From a virus: a DNA stretch of 37,468 nt. Where the stretch lies: positions 1 to 37,468 of the IMG/VR virus record IMGVR_UViG_3300046804_001349; one strand, 5' to 3'. Made by a program: the position numbers and the translations under genes. This document shows, piece after piece, positions 26,570 to 33,806 of the stretch; within the stretch, counting starts at the first letter, position 1; the number at the start of each line of letters is the position of its first letter. The notes under the pieces were generated by a model that made no database searches, was not told the origin of the DNA, and saw only the letters and a list, made by a program, of their open reading frames with translations.

Positions 26570-27145
26570 ATGTTTGATTTAATAAAAGAAGCAAAAGAAA
26601 ATAGTCACGAAATAGTGTTTGAACAATACCAGTTGCCACAAATAAACTGGGAAGATATGATGAAATACATATATAAAGAATCAACAGTATTTAATAGGAA
26701 CCTTCGTGATAAAGTTGAAAAAGTAAACAATCTTGAAGTATTGGACTTTATTGGTAATATACAACTTCAAAGCAAGTTTTGGTTAGCACCACAAAACCCT
26801 AATCTTTTTGATGAATTGCCTGGAATATCAGAACTACTACTTAAGTTAAATAATGGCATAGACAACAGAAACTGTAGTTATTATAAAAAAATGAACCACG
26901 ATTGCTCCTCTGATTGGCATCCACAAGGAATAAGGATGTCCTTATCAAACAGGCTTGTAAGCGATCACCATGATCCACACGATATCTTTTACTGGCAAAT
27001 ACTTGGAACATCATTTTGGAAGATAGATGGTGGCATAACTTATGAGTTAAAGCCAGGAGATATGCTTTATTTACCACTTGAAAATTCACACGAAGTTTGG
27101 TGTGACGGTCCTAGGGCTGGTTTGTTGATTGATAATCTTAATTAA
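26570..27145 (+). CDS. JmjC/cupin-type 2-oxoglutarate oxygenase-like protein
   Basis: A 191-residue protein with the cupin/JmjC metal pattern: an HxD (H133-x-D135 in SDHHDPHD), a following IFYWQILGTSFWKIDGG strand, KPGDMLYLP, and a distal His (H174 in NSHEVW). In this family the metal hydroxylates protein or small-molecule substrates with 2-oxoglutarate and oxygen. The first 90 residues are helical and unfamiliar. It is preceded by a terminator and a leaderless promoter, so it is independently expressed. The substrate cannot be inferred. A second, unrelated-looking oxygenase lies at 32376-32933. Confidence 0.65.
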   Translation: MFDLIKEAKENSHEIVFEQYQLPQINWEDMMKYIYKESTVFNRNLRDKVEKVNNLEVLDFIGNIQLQSKFWLAPQNPNLFDELPGISELLLKLNNGIDNRNCSYYKKMNHDCSSDWHPQGIRMSLSNRLVSDHHDPHDIFYWQILGTSFWKIDGGITYELKPGDMLYLPLENSHEVWCDGPRAGLLIDNLN

Positions 27146-27146
27146 A

Positions 27147-27155
27147 TGATATAAT
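27147..27155 (+). promoter_or_regulatory. Extended -10 promoter for the PA14 protein
   Basis: TGA followed by TATAAT (27150-27155), with TTGATT at 27125-27130 (19-base spacer). It should start RNA near 27162, giving a leader of about 32 bases with GAGGGGGAAGG (27180-27190). Confidence 0.6.
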
Positions 27156-27193
27156 AACCCTATCAGACATCATGTCTGCGAGGGGGAAGGCAA

Positions 27194-29302
27194 ATAAAAA
27201 GATTAATACGTATAGCAACAGCCACAATATTGGCCTTTGGATGGCTTTTAATAGCCCCTACAGACGCTCATTCTGACGATCCTATAACAATAGGGGCTGA
27301 AAGAATAGAGGCCCTAAATCAGAAGGTTTCAAACCTTAATGATAGTGCCAAATTAGTGTCACTTATTGATGTCGCTCAGGATAAATATGATGCTGCCGTC
27401 ATTGCTAGGGATAATAAGACATCAGCGGAACAAGCCTACACGCAGGCTGTAGAAGCAGAAGCCAATGCCTTGAGTAACTTAAATACAGCACAATCCAACC
27501 TAGAAGATGCCCAAACAGCAGTTGATGATCAAACCTCTATAGTTGCTACAGCCCTAACAAATAAAAATAATGCTAAAGATGCGCTTGATTTAGCCAATTT
27601 AAACCTTCAAACAACACAGGCAAATATGCAAAATAGCGGTGGTGCAGGACTTTCTTATACTGTTTATTATCTTGCTAGGCAAAATGGAGCAGCAGTTACT
27701 GCAGGAGAAACTGGATGCCGTGGTGTTTGGAATTCAAATACAATGTCTCCTGGATCTGCTACCTGCGGTAGATATGAAAACTTTATAGTTAGATTTACTG
27801 GAACAATTACTGTTCCATCATATTGGACATCAACATATTTTGCAGGATATACAGATGATGGATTTAGAATGTATGTTAATGGACAACTTGCAGTTAATAA
27901 CTGGCGAGAGCAGGGATCTACTTGGAGTCCAATGTCTCCAGTTTATGATGTAAGTGAAAATAAAACTTTAAATGTAGAAATTTGGTGGTATAACGGAGGA
28001 GGTCCAGGATACTATCATCTAGGCTGGGCTATTCCTGGTGGATGGACAGGTGCAGGTTGTGATTATACTGGTGGTTGGGGAGTAGGATTTAGTTGTACAC
28101 TCAATACATTTTCTTCTGGATCTGGTCCAACTCAATCACAAATTAATGAATATAATCAAGCACTTGCTGAAAAAAATTCAGCACAAGATGTTTATAATGA
28201 TAAATTAAATATTTATAATCAACAAGTCACAATATTAAATAATTTGCAAGATGATTTAGATCAAGCACAACAAGATAAAGATGATGCACAAACAGCATAT
28301 GAAACTGCACAAACAAATACCTCATCAGCATTAATAGCAAAAGATAATACTACAGAAGTTTATAATCAAGCAATTATAGATATGAATGATGCAATTACTG
28401 CTGCTGAAGAAGAATATATTAAGCAATGGGATTTTGAAGAAAAACAAAGAGTTGCTGCTGCTATTGCCACTGCCCTGGCAAACCAGCCACAGCCTGAACC
28501 ATCAGTAGCCCCAACACCTGCGCCAAGTCCAGAACCAACTAAAGAGGCTCCGCCTACTCCAAAACCAACTGAAGAAGCACCTCCAAGCCCTGCACCATCA
28601 CCAGAGCCAACCAAGGAAACGCCACCTACACCAAAACCAACCCCAGAACCCACAGTGGATCCTCAGCCTACACCAGCGCCTACTCCTGCACCTACACCAG
28701 AACCTACAGTAGAGCCATCACCAGAACCACTACCTGAGCCAAGTGTAGAACCAACAAAAAATACTGAAATAAAGGATGAGGTTCTTGCAGCATTGATCCC
28801 TGAAAAAGGTACGGGAACAGCAGAAGATTTATCTGGCGTTATAGCAAACCTTACAAGCAAAGATAATAAACTAGTTAAACTTTCACCTGAACAAGTAGCA
28901 GCGGTTAGTCAAACACTTAAGGCATTAACAAATGAAGCAAAAGCAGAAGTTGCAAAAAGCCTTGGTATTTCAGCATCAGAAGTTGCTAAAGTTGCAGATG
29001 TTATGAAGTCTAATCCAGAAATTGCAACGGCATTCGTAGAATTCAAGGACAGAGCAGCACAAGCAGGAGATACACCAATGCCATTTACATTGGCAGATGC
29101 TACAACAGAAGTTCAAGCAGAAGCATTTTTATCAGATCCACTTGGAGCAGTATTTAATGTGGACCCACTAGAACTCCTATCCAATTTCTCTGAGTTGGGT
29201 ATGGATATGACAGACGATCAGAGAGAAAAGGCCCAAGAAGTCATTATTCCAGTAATCATTGTTTCACAGGTTGCAAATGTAATGATTGGGATGAGGAGGT
29301 AA
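27194..29302 (+). CDS. Secreted coiled-coil/PA14/Pro-rich surface protein, apparent ATA start
   Basis: About 702 residues if started at ATA 27194. That start gives a complete signal peptide ([16 protein letters not shown], then [10 protein letters not shown]) correctly spaced from GAGGGGG. The only standard option, TTG 27230, removes the basic n-region and has no ribosome binding site. Next come a coiled coil (about 40-150), a PA14-like beta domain (about 155-310; [19 protein letters not shown] is its hallmark), a second coiled coil (315-430), a Pro/Glu/Thr linker (bases 28480-28760) and a helical C-terminal domain. PA14 domains bind carbohydrate. It may be a surface adhesin or a virion-associated receptor binder. 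Confidence 0.75.
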   Translation: MKRLIRIATATILAFGWLLIAPTDAHSDDPITIGAERIEALNQKVSNLNDSAKLVSLIDVAQDKYDAAVIARDNKTSAEQAYTQAVEAEANALSNLNTAQSNLEDAQTAVDDQTSIVATALTNKNNAKDALDLANLNLQTTQANMQNSGGAGLSYTVYYLARQNGAAVTAGETGCRGVWNSNTMSPGSATCGRYENFIVRFTGTITVPSYWTSTYFAGYTDDGFRMYVNGQLAVNNWREQGSTWSPMSPVYDVSENKTLNVEIWWYNGGGPGYYHLGWAIPGGWTGAGCDYTGGWGVGFSCTLNTFSSGSGPTQSQINEYNQALAEKNSAQDVYNDKLNIYNQQVTILNNLQDDLDQAQQDKDDAQTAYETAQTNTSSALIAKDNTTEVYNQAIIDMNDAITAAEEEYIKQWDFEEKQRVAAAIATALANQPQPEPSVAPTPAPSPEPTKEAPPTPKPTEEAPPSPAPSPEPTKETPPTPKPTPEPTVDPQPTPAPTPAPTPEPTVEPSPEPLPEPSVEPTKNTEIKDEVLAALIPEKGTGTAEDLSGVIANLTSKDNKLVKLSPEQVAAVSQTLKALTNEAKAEVAKSLGISASEVAKVADVMKSNPEIATAFVEFKDRAAQAGDTPMPFTLADATTEVQAEAFLSDPLGAVFNVDPLELLSNFSELGMDMTDDQREKAQEVIIPVIIVSQVANVMIGMRR
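28480..28760 (+). repeat. Pro/Glu/Thr-rich repeat linker
   Basis: Degenerate repeats encode [15 protein letters not shown] and PTPAP units, about 90 residues in all. It joins the coiled coil to the C-terminal domain, as wall-spanning linkers do in actinobacterial surface proteins. Confidence 0.75.
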
Positions 29303-29303
29303 T

Positions 29304-29510
29304 ATGAAAATAATCAAGAAAGTTGTAAAGGGATTCTTTACATGGCTTAAAGATGCAGGGTTAGAAATAATTGCTCAGGCATTTACTCTCCTTGGCTTCT
29401 TTATTGCATGGCTTACCCTCACAGGATCAGCAAGAGATATTGTTGGTCTTGCAATTTTAGTTACCACAGTGATTTGGTTAATATCAATTCCACTGAGAAA
29501 GGAGGACTAA
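29304..29510 (+). CDS. Small membrane protein, holin candidate
   Basis: A 68-residue protein with an amphipathic, basic N-terminus (KIIKKVVKGFFTWLK) and two hydrophobic segments (about 23-41 and 45-62), ending with a short charged tail (RKED). GAGGAGG lies 6 bases before the ATG. Small two-span proteins of this kind can be holins. It is paired with a second membrane protein directly downstream, but the endolysin gene is 3.5 kb away. Confidence 0.6.
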   Translation: MKIIKKVVKGFFTWLKDAGLEIIAQAFTLLGFFIAWLTLTGSARDIVGLAILVTTVIWLISIPLRKED

Positions 29511-29512
29511 TT

Positions 29513-29809
29513 ATGGCAAGAAAGAAGGTAGAAGTTATTGAAGAGCCAACACATGTAGGCGGTGGCGCAATTGCAAGCATTAATAATATTGTTATGCGTA
29601 TTGTTGCAGTTTTTGCAGCATCAGGCCTATCTGTTATCGGTGCAGGTGCAGTAGTTGGAATTAGTACAGTTAAGGCTGTTATTCTTGCAGGTACTCTTGG
29701 AGTAGCCACAGTAGTTGAAAGACTGGCTCGTGGATTCCTAGACGATGGCAAACTAACTATTGATGAGATTAATAATGCGTTTAATTCAGTAGATAAAAAG
29801 GCTAATTAG
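29513..29809 (+). CDS. Putative holin-like membrane protein
   Basis: A 98-residue protein. ATG 29513 has AAAGGAGG upstream; the longer frame from 29408 overlaps the previous gene widely. After a charged N-terminus come two hydrophobic, Gly/Ala-rich segments (about 26-52 and 54-70), then a soluble tail (ERLARGFLDDGKLTIDEINNAF) that looks EF-hand-like but lacks a full loop. The tandem arrangement with the previous gene suggests a holin/antiholin pair or a small membrane complex. This is inference. Confidence 0.6.
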   Translation: MARKKVEVIEEPTHVGGGAIASINNIVMRIVAVFAASGLSVIGAGAVVGISTVKAVILAGTLGVATVVERLARGFLDDGKLTIDEINNAFNSVDKKAN

Positions 29810-29825
29810 TCATTATTTACCATAG

Positions 29826-29855
29826 TTGACAGCCCTCTCTGGGTAATGGTATACT
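29826..29855 (+). promoter_or_regulatory. Consensus promoter for the Ntn-hydrolase gene, embedded in a hairpin
   Basis: TTGACA (29826-29831), 18-base spacer, TGG-extended TATACT (29850-29855). The predicted start is near 29862, giving a 24-base leader. The -10 box is half of a dyad, TATACT-TG-AGTATA (29850-29863), a possible operator. Confidence 0.75.
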
Positions 29856-29884
29856 TGAGTATATCTATCTGGAGAGGGCTTTTG
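29831..29884 (+). promoter_or_regulatory. Long hairpin overlapping promoter and ribosome binding site
   Basis: AGCCCTCTC (29831-29839) pairs perfectly with GAGAGGGCT (29872-29880) across a 32-base loop, followed by a short T run. The 3' arm contains the GGAGAGGG ribosome binding site for ATG 29886. RNA read through from upstream can form the hairpin; RNA started at the local promoter lacks the 5' arm. It may also act as a weak terminator. Confidence 0.6.
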
Positions 29885-29885
29885 C

Positions 29886-30410
29886 ATGACTTGTATTGCT
29901 GCAGTAAAACACGAAGGTAAAATTTATATGGCTGGAGATCGTGGTGCTTCAGATGATGGTACTATTTTAGCACTTGATGCCCCAAAAGTTTGGAAGATTG
30001 GTTCATATCTAATTGGTTATGCAGGAGCAATGGATGGAGAAAGAATTCGTTATAATTTTAAACCATCTGCACCAAATATTAAAGATACTGATAAATTCAT
30101 GCAAACAAAATTTGTTAAAGAGTTGCGTGATTTTTATAATGAGTTTTGGGTAGATACATCCAAAGATGGAGATTTAGGTTTAATAGTAGCGGTTCGTGGA
30201 GAAATTTATGAACACAGTTCTGCAGATATGTCCTTATCTAAATATACTCTTCCATATTTAGCAATTGGTTCAGGAGCAGAGTATGCATATGGAGTTCTTT
30301 ATGCAACCGATAAACAAAAAAATGCAAGAAATAGAGTTATGCAAGCAGTAAATGCTGCTATTAAATTTAACCCAGCATGTATGGGTCCAGTTGACATCGT
30401 AAGCCTATAG
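29886..30410 (+). CDS. Proteasome-beta/HslV-like Ntn hydrolase
   Basis: A 174-residue protein, the same length class as HslV. After removal of Met1 the N-terminus is Thr. Thr1, Asp17 (in AGDRG) and Lys33 (in DAPKVWKIG) then fall exactly at the canonical positions of the proteasome beta catalytic triad. A GYAGAMDGER segment matches the oxyanion-loop region, and AIGSGAEYAYGVLYA is typical of the family. It should be a threonine peptidase or a related amidase. No unfoldase gene is visible nearby, so it would need a host ATPase or act alone. Expression appears controlled by the hairpin-embedded promoter. Confidence 0.8.
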   Translation: MTCIAAVKHEGKIYMAGDRGASDDGTILALDAPKVWKIGSYLIGYAGAMDGERIRYNFKPSAPNIKDTDKFMQTKFVKELRDFYNEFWVDTSKDGDLGLIVAVRGEIYEHSSADMSLSKYTLPYLAIGSGAEYAYGVLYATDKQKNARNRVMQAVNAAIKFNPACMGPVDIVSL

Positions 30411-30419
30411 GAGTATACT
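30391..30419 (+). promoter_or_regulatory. Consensus promoter, leaderless start of 30426 gene
   Basis: TTGACA (30391-30396), 17-base spacer, TATACT (30414-30419), then 6 bases and ATG 30426. This is the clearest leaderless promoter in the window: both hexamers are near consensus, and there is no ribosome binding site. Confidence 0.75.
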
Positions 30420-30425
30420 TTTATT

Positions 30426-30644
30426 ATGAGCGAAGATTTTGAAGAAATTTTAAAGGGTATGCAGGATTCGGAATCAGATTTCAATGAGTTTGAAATTTGG
30501 CTTGATAATGGAATTCAGCGGGGATGGGTAACAGAACCATTCTGTAATACTCATGAAGGTGACCCATATATGACAGAAGAAGAAGAGCAAGAGTGGGAAT
30601 CAGGTGGTGACCCATGCCAATTAGTTTTAAAAATCAAACAATAA
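30426..30644 (+). CDS. Small acidic hypothetical protein
   Basis: A 72-residue, very acidic protein (over a quarter Asp/Glu), with FEIWLDNGIQRGWVTEPFCNTHEGDP in the middle and an EEEEQEW stretch. I recall similar short proteins with a WVSEPFC.TH.G-type motif from actinophages, without known function; the Cys/His pair could hold a metal. The start is fixed by the leaderless promoter. It may work as a DNA mimic because of its charge, but this is only a guess. Confidence 0.65.
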   Translation: MSEDFEEILKGMQDSESDFNEFEIWLDNGIQRGWVTEPFCNTHEGDPYMTEEEEQEWESGGDPCQLVLKIKQ

Positions 30645-30661
30645 AAACAACAAGGAGAAAA

Positions 30662-31522
30662 ATGAAAAAGGCAATACTCGCAGTACTATCAGGACTACTT
30701 TTAGTTAGTACTACACAAGCAGTTCATGCAGAAGATCAAAAGGTTTTAGCAATTATTGACACTGCTATTGATTCTAGTAAATTTCCAGCAGTAATTTATG
30801 AAGCATGCTTTACAACTTCTACTACAACTGGATGTCCAAACAAGCAAACCTTCATGGAAGGAAAGGGTGCTGCATCTGCTACTTGGCCAAAGGATTTAAA
30901 TTCTCCAACATATCATGGAGATAGCATGGTTAAGTCTGCACTTACAGTAAATCCTAATGTTAAAATTCTTTTTGTGCGATATTCAGATGTTAGCCAACTT
31001 GGAAATTCTTTAAACACACCAGAGGCTTTAGTAAAGGCCATTGATTGGGTTTCAAAAAATGCTGATAAGTACAGTGTTGATGCAGTGTCAATTAGCCAAT
31101 CATCAATTTCCACGACAAATCTAGCAAAGTGTACATCTGACACACAAACAATAAATGCAATTGCATCACTGAATGCAAAAAATATTCCAACATTTGCTGC
31201 AACTGGCAATGATGGTTCATTGACACAGATTGGATTTCCTTCCTGTATTCCTGGAATTACTGCAATTGCAGCACTTGCAACAGATACAGCATTTGAAAAA
31301 CTTTCAAATAAAGGTCCTGGTGTAGACGGAGTAGCAATTGGAAAGACATCAGTGACTAAGTATAATGGTTATGCAGTAGATATTTATGGAACATCTCCAG
31401 CAACCGTAAAATCAGCATCTTCATATTTAATTAAAGATAACTATACAAGTTTTGCTTCCTATCTTGGATCTCTTTCTAAGGTATCAGTTGCAGGAATATC
31501 GTATATTTTCACCTCAAAGTAA
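30662..31522 (+). CDS. Secreted S8 subtilisin-like serine protease
   Basis: A 286-residue exported protease. ATG 30662 follows AAGGAG; the in-frame ATG at 30614 lies in the previous gene and would bury the signal peptide. The signal peptide is MKKAILAVLSGLLLVSTT with cleavage near VHA (residue 23). The S8 landmarks are in order: catalytic D33 (IIDTAID), H85 (YHGDS), oxyanion N183 (ATGNDGS) and S245 (GTSPAT). There is no obvious propeptide and the core is small. Three cysteines (49, 58, 157) plus C195 could form disulfides. It would act outside the cytoplasm; the target is unknown. Confidence 0.82.
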   Translation: MKKAILAVLSGLLLVSTTQAVHAEDQKVLAIIDTAIDSSKFPAVIYEACFTTSTTTGCPNKQTFMEGKGAASATWPKDLNSPTYHGDSMVKSALTVNPNVKILFVRYSDVSQLGNSLNTPEALVKAIDWVSKNADKYSVDAVSISQSSISTTNLAKCTSDTQTINAIASLNAKNIPTFAATGNDGSLTQIGFPSCIPGITAIAALATDTAFEKLSNKGPGVDGVAIGKTSVTKYNGYAVDIYGTSPATVKSASSYLIKDNYTSFASYLGSLSKVSVAGISYIFTSK

Positions 31523-31570
31523 GCACAAAAGTCCTGGGTATGACTATAAACTGCCCTATAAAAATGGTAG

Positions 31571-31576
31571 TATAAT
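31571..31576 (+). promoter_or_regulatory. -10 box, leaderless start of 31583 gene
   Basis: TATAAT followed by 6 bases and ATG. There is no TGN extension and no convincing -35. No Shine-Dalgarno sequence precedes the ATG. Confidence 0.55.
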
Positions 31577-31582
31577 ATAGAC

Positions 31583-32374
31583 ATGAAATCAATTTATGAC
31601 ATCCCACTAGCCTCTGCAGAAGGCACTCCAAACCACCTTGAACAATACAAGGGTAAGGTAACATTGGTTGTAAATACAACAGTTGGTTGCGGTAACGCTA
31701 ATCAGTTAGAAGTCCTTCAATGGCTTCAGGAAAAGTATAGCAATGATGATTTTGAAATCATTGCAGTACCAACCAATGACTACTGTGGTCCAGGAGTTAC
31801 TAAGGGTAAGTGGTCAGAAGGTATCACATGTGGCTTAGACTCAAAGGCTTATGGCGAAGATGTTTATGGAACAACCTTCAAGTATGCAGAAATGGTTTCT
31901 TCAGTTCCTCACGAAAGAATGAATGAAGTTATTGGTAATGGTTTACCAACAGGTGTAAATGGATTGGGTCAACCAACTCAGCCACCTCACGAGTTGTATG
32001 CAGAAATTTCATCACAGATGAATACCTTAAACTCAATGAAGCATTCATTAGAAGATGGAAATGTTGCTGGTAAGTTTTTATCTCCATGGCTAAACATTGG
32101 TTTTTATGATGGTGCAATCATGGGCGGTAACTATGAAAAGTATCTAATCGATAGAGATGGATATGTAATGAAGCACTTTACATGCACAGTCTTAAACTAT
32201 GATATTGAAAAGACTCTAAAGGAATTTATGATTTCACAAGGACAAAAACCATCAATGGGTGAAGATCGTTCTACTGAAATTTTTGAAGAAGAGTTTGCAT
32301 TTGTTTGTTCTGAAATAGAAAAGGCAATTGCAGGAGCAAGATCAGTTCTTAATCCAGCACTTGTAAAAGCATAA
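31583..32374 (+). CDS. Glutathione-peroxidase-like thiol peroxidase with insertion
   Basis: A 263-residue thioredoxin-fold protein related to glutathione peroxidases. YDIPLAS, LEQYKGKVTLVVNTTVGCGN, LQWLQEKY, IIAVPTND and EKYLIDRDGYVMKHF follow the family's order. The catalytic Cys is C36 (standard Cys codon, no selenocysteine). The usual Gln of the NQF motif is Asp (PTNDYCG), and the Trp of WNF is Gly (GGNYEKY), so two of four active-site residues are changed. About 80 residues are inserted before the last strands, and a C-terminal helix is added. It could reduce peroxides or act as a thiol-based protein. The stop is one base from the convergent gene's stop. Confidence 0.75.
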   Translation: MKSIYDIPLASAEGTPNHLEQYKGKVTLVVNTTVGCGNANQLEVLQWLQEKYSNDDFEIIAVPTNDYCGPGVTKGKWSEGITCGLDSKAYGEDVYGTTFKYAEMVSSVPHERMNEVIGNGLPTGVNGLGQPTQPPHELYAEISSQMNTLNSMKHSLEDGNVAGKFLSPWLNIGFYDGAIMGGNYEKYLIDRDGYVMKHFTCTVLNYDIEKTLKEFMISQGQKPSMGEDRSTEIFEEEFAFVCSEIEKAIAGARSVLNPALVKA

Positions 32375-32375
32375 A

Positions 32376-32933
32376 CTATTTTAATTTTACAAACACGGTC
32401 ATAGAATATCTTGTCCCTAAAGATACTTGTTTAACTCCATGTCTATATGCCTCATGTGCTGGATGTAAAACTAAACTACATGCTTCTGGCTTAATTTTCA
32501 CATCAACATTTGGATAGTATATTTCTCCGCCAGAGTAGTTATCGTTTAAATAGAGTACAATTCCATATTTAAATTTTACTCCCAATCCCTGATCACTATG
32601 AGTTTTCATTTCTTGACCTGGAATTGATCTATATATTCCTTTAAACCCAACATATTCATATATATCTTTATTTAAAAGATCTTTTATTTCTTTTTTAATT
32701 CTATCAAATATATTATTAGTTATTTTATTTTTATCTTTATCAAATTTAGAGCATTTATCTAAAAGCAATATTCTGTTTTCCCATTCATCATTTTCATGTC
32801 TTTCTGTATAGTTATACTGAGACCATTCATCTTCTGTAGCATTTAGGGCTATATCAAGAAGTTGTGCAGATTCTTCTTCCGTTATGAAGTTTTTAAAGAT
32901 AAAAATGTTTGGATCTGGTTTTTCGATTATCAT
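32376..32933 (-). CDS. 2OG-Fe(II) oxygenase, prolyl-4-hydroxylase-like
   Basis: The only minus-strand gene. ATG 32933 gives 185 residues; the longer frame from 33014 would run across the opposing promoter. The double-stranded beta-helix residues are clear: H112-x-D114 (KTHSDQG), distal H165 (YRHGVKQV) and 2OG-binding R175 (GTRYSMTVF), with YLNDNYSGGEIYYPN between. The family hydroxylates proline or similar residues in proteins. A TATACT box on its strand ends 6 bases before the ATG. It is convergent with the peroxidase-like gene (1-base gap) and divergent from the endolysin gene. Confidence 0.85.
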   Translation of the reverse strand: MIIEKPDPNIFIFKNFITEEESAQLLDIALNATEDEWSQYNYTERHENDEWENRILLLDKCSKFDKDKNKITNNIFDRIKKEIKDLLNKDIYEYVGFKGIYRSIPGQEMKTHSDQGLGVKFKYGIVLYLNDNYSGGEIYYPNVDVKIKPEACSLVLHPAHEAYRHGVKQVSLGTRYSMTVFVKLK

Positions 32934-32939
32934 ATATAT

Positions 32940-32945
32940 AGTATA
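32940..32945 (-). promoter_or_regulatory. -10 box, leaderless start of the oxygenase gene
   Basis: AGTATA on the + strand is TATACT on the minus strand, separated from ATG 32933 by exactly 6 bases. The -35 is weak. It is back-to-back with the endolysin promoter. Confidence 0.6.
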
Positions 32946-32960
32946 CACCGTAAACGACTG

Positions 32961-32990
32961 TTGACAGGTAGTAAGTAAATATGCTATAAT
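32961..32990 (+). promoter_or_regulatory. Strong endolysin promoter
   Basis: TTGACA (32961-32966), 18-base spacer, TGC-extended TATAAT (32985-32990). Start is expected near 32997, followed by AAAGGAGG (33003-33010) and ATG 33018. Confidence 0.8.
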
Positions 32991-33004
32991 TAAGTAGAAC
33001 TTAA
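32990..33004. promoter_or_regulatory. Dyad at the endolysin transcription start (operator candidate)
   Basis: TTAAGT-AGA-ACTTAA, a perfect 6-bp inverted repeat with a 3-base centre, sits on the predicted start site. A bound protein would block or time lysis-gene transcription. Confidence 0.4.
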
Positions 33005-33017
33005 AGGAGGCCAAAAC

Positions 33018-33806
33018 ATGGCAGATAAAGGTACAAGAGCACTTCTTCTAGAAATCATTCAGAAAGAAGTTGGAACCGTAGAAGGTCCAAAAGATAATGA
33101 AACAAAGTATGGAGCATACACAAAGGCAAACTTCCTTCCATGGTGTGGCTCATTCGTGAATTGGTCAGCAAATCAGGCTGGCGTAAAGGTTCCAAATACA
33201 GTTTATACACCAGCAGGTGTAGCAGCATTTAAGAAGGCTGGCAAGTGGGTTCCTGTTAAGGGTAATAAGCCACAGGCTGGTTGGGTAGTTTATTTTGATT
33301 TCCCTGGCGGAAGAGACATTGACCATGTTGGTTGGGTACTAAAGGACAACGGCGATGGAACTGCTTGGTGTATTGAAGGAAATACATCTGCAGATGGCAA
33401 AAAGGGATCACAATCAAATGGTGGAGAGTGTGCAAAGAAACTTCGTGCATATGGTCCAAACAAGAAGAACCTTCCAGTATTTATTGCAGGTTATGGCGTA
33501 GTAGATTATCCTGATGCAGACACTCCAGTAATTCCAACGCTTGAAGAAAAGAAGGTTGCACTTGCTGAAGTTGCAAAGTCACAGGGCGTAGAAGTACCAG
33601 CAGTAAAACTATTTAAGCCTTTTAAGATTGGTGCAAAAGGAAATTCTGTAAAGACCATTCAGGTAGCATTAGGAGTTAAGCCAGCAGAGGGTAACTTCGG
33701 ACCAATAACAGATAAGGCTGTTAAGGCTTTTCAAAAGAAAGAAGGCCTACCAGTAAACGGTATTGTTGATGAAGAAACTTATCGCAGAATTAAGGGCGTA
33801 AAGTAA
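33018..33806 (+). CDS. Endolysin: CHAP domain plus peptidoglycan-binding domain
   Basis: A 262-residue lysin. The N-terminal CHAP amidase/endopeptidase shows C43 (PWCGSFVNW), H103 (DIDHVGWV) and E120/N122 (CIEGNTS). A short linker leads to a PG_binding_1 domain (about 195-262; GAKGNSVKTIQVAL, FGPITDKAVKAFQ, GIVDEETYRRI). There is no signal peptide, so export depends on a holin. It is driven by one of the strongest promoters here with a perfect ribosome binding site. The next gene, a membrane protein, starts on the base after the stop. Confidence 0.92.
   Translation: MADKGTRALLLEIIQKEVGTVEGPKDNETKYGAYTKANFLPWCGSFVNWSANQAGVKVPNTVYTPAGVAAFKKAGKWVPVKGNKPQAGWVVYFDFPGGRDIDHVGWVLKDNGDGTAWCIEGNTSADGKKGSQSNGGECAKKLRAYGPNKKNLPVFIAGYGVVDYPDADTPVIPTLEEKKVALAEVAKSQGVEVPAVKLFKPFKIGAKGNSVKTIQVALGVKPAEGNFGPITDKAVKAFQKKEGLPVNGIVDEETYRRIKGVK

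Noticed and set aside
27230-27232. TTG start for the PA14 surface protein
   Set aside because: No ribosome binding site at suitable distance, and it would remove the positively charged part of the signal peptide; kept only as the conventional alternative.
28366-28860. Two Gly/Val-rich open frames on the minus strand
   Set aside because: They are antisense reflections of the Pro/Glu/Thr linker repeats in the PA14 protein.
29513-29809. EF-hand calcium-binding protein
   Set aside because: The FLDDGKLTIDEIN segment resembles half an EF-hand but lacks the full 12-residue ligand set.
31523-31570. Terminator after the subtilase gene
   Set aside because: Only a 3-bp GGG/CCC pairing could be found and there is no T run.
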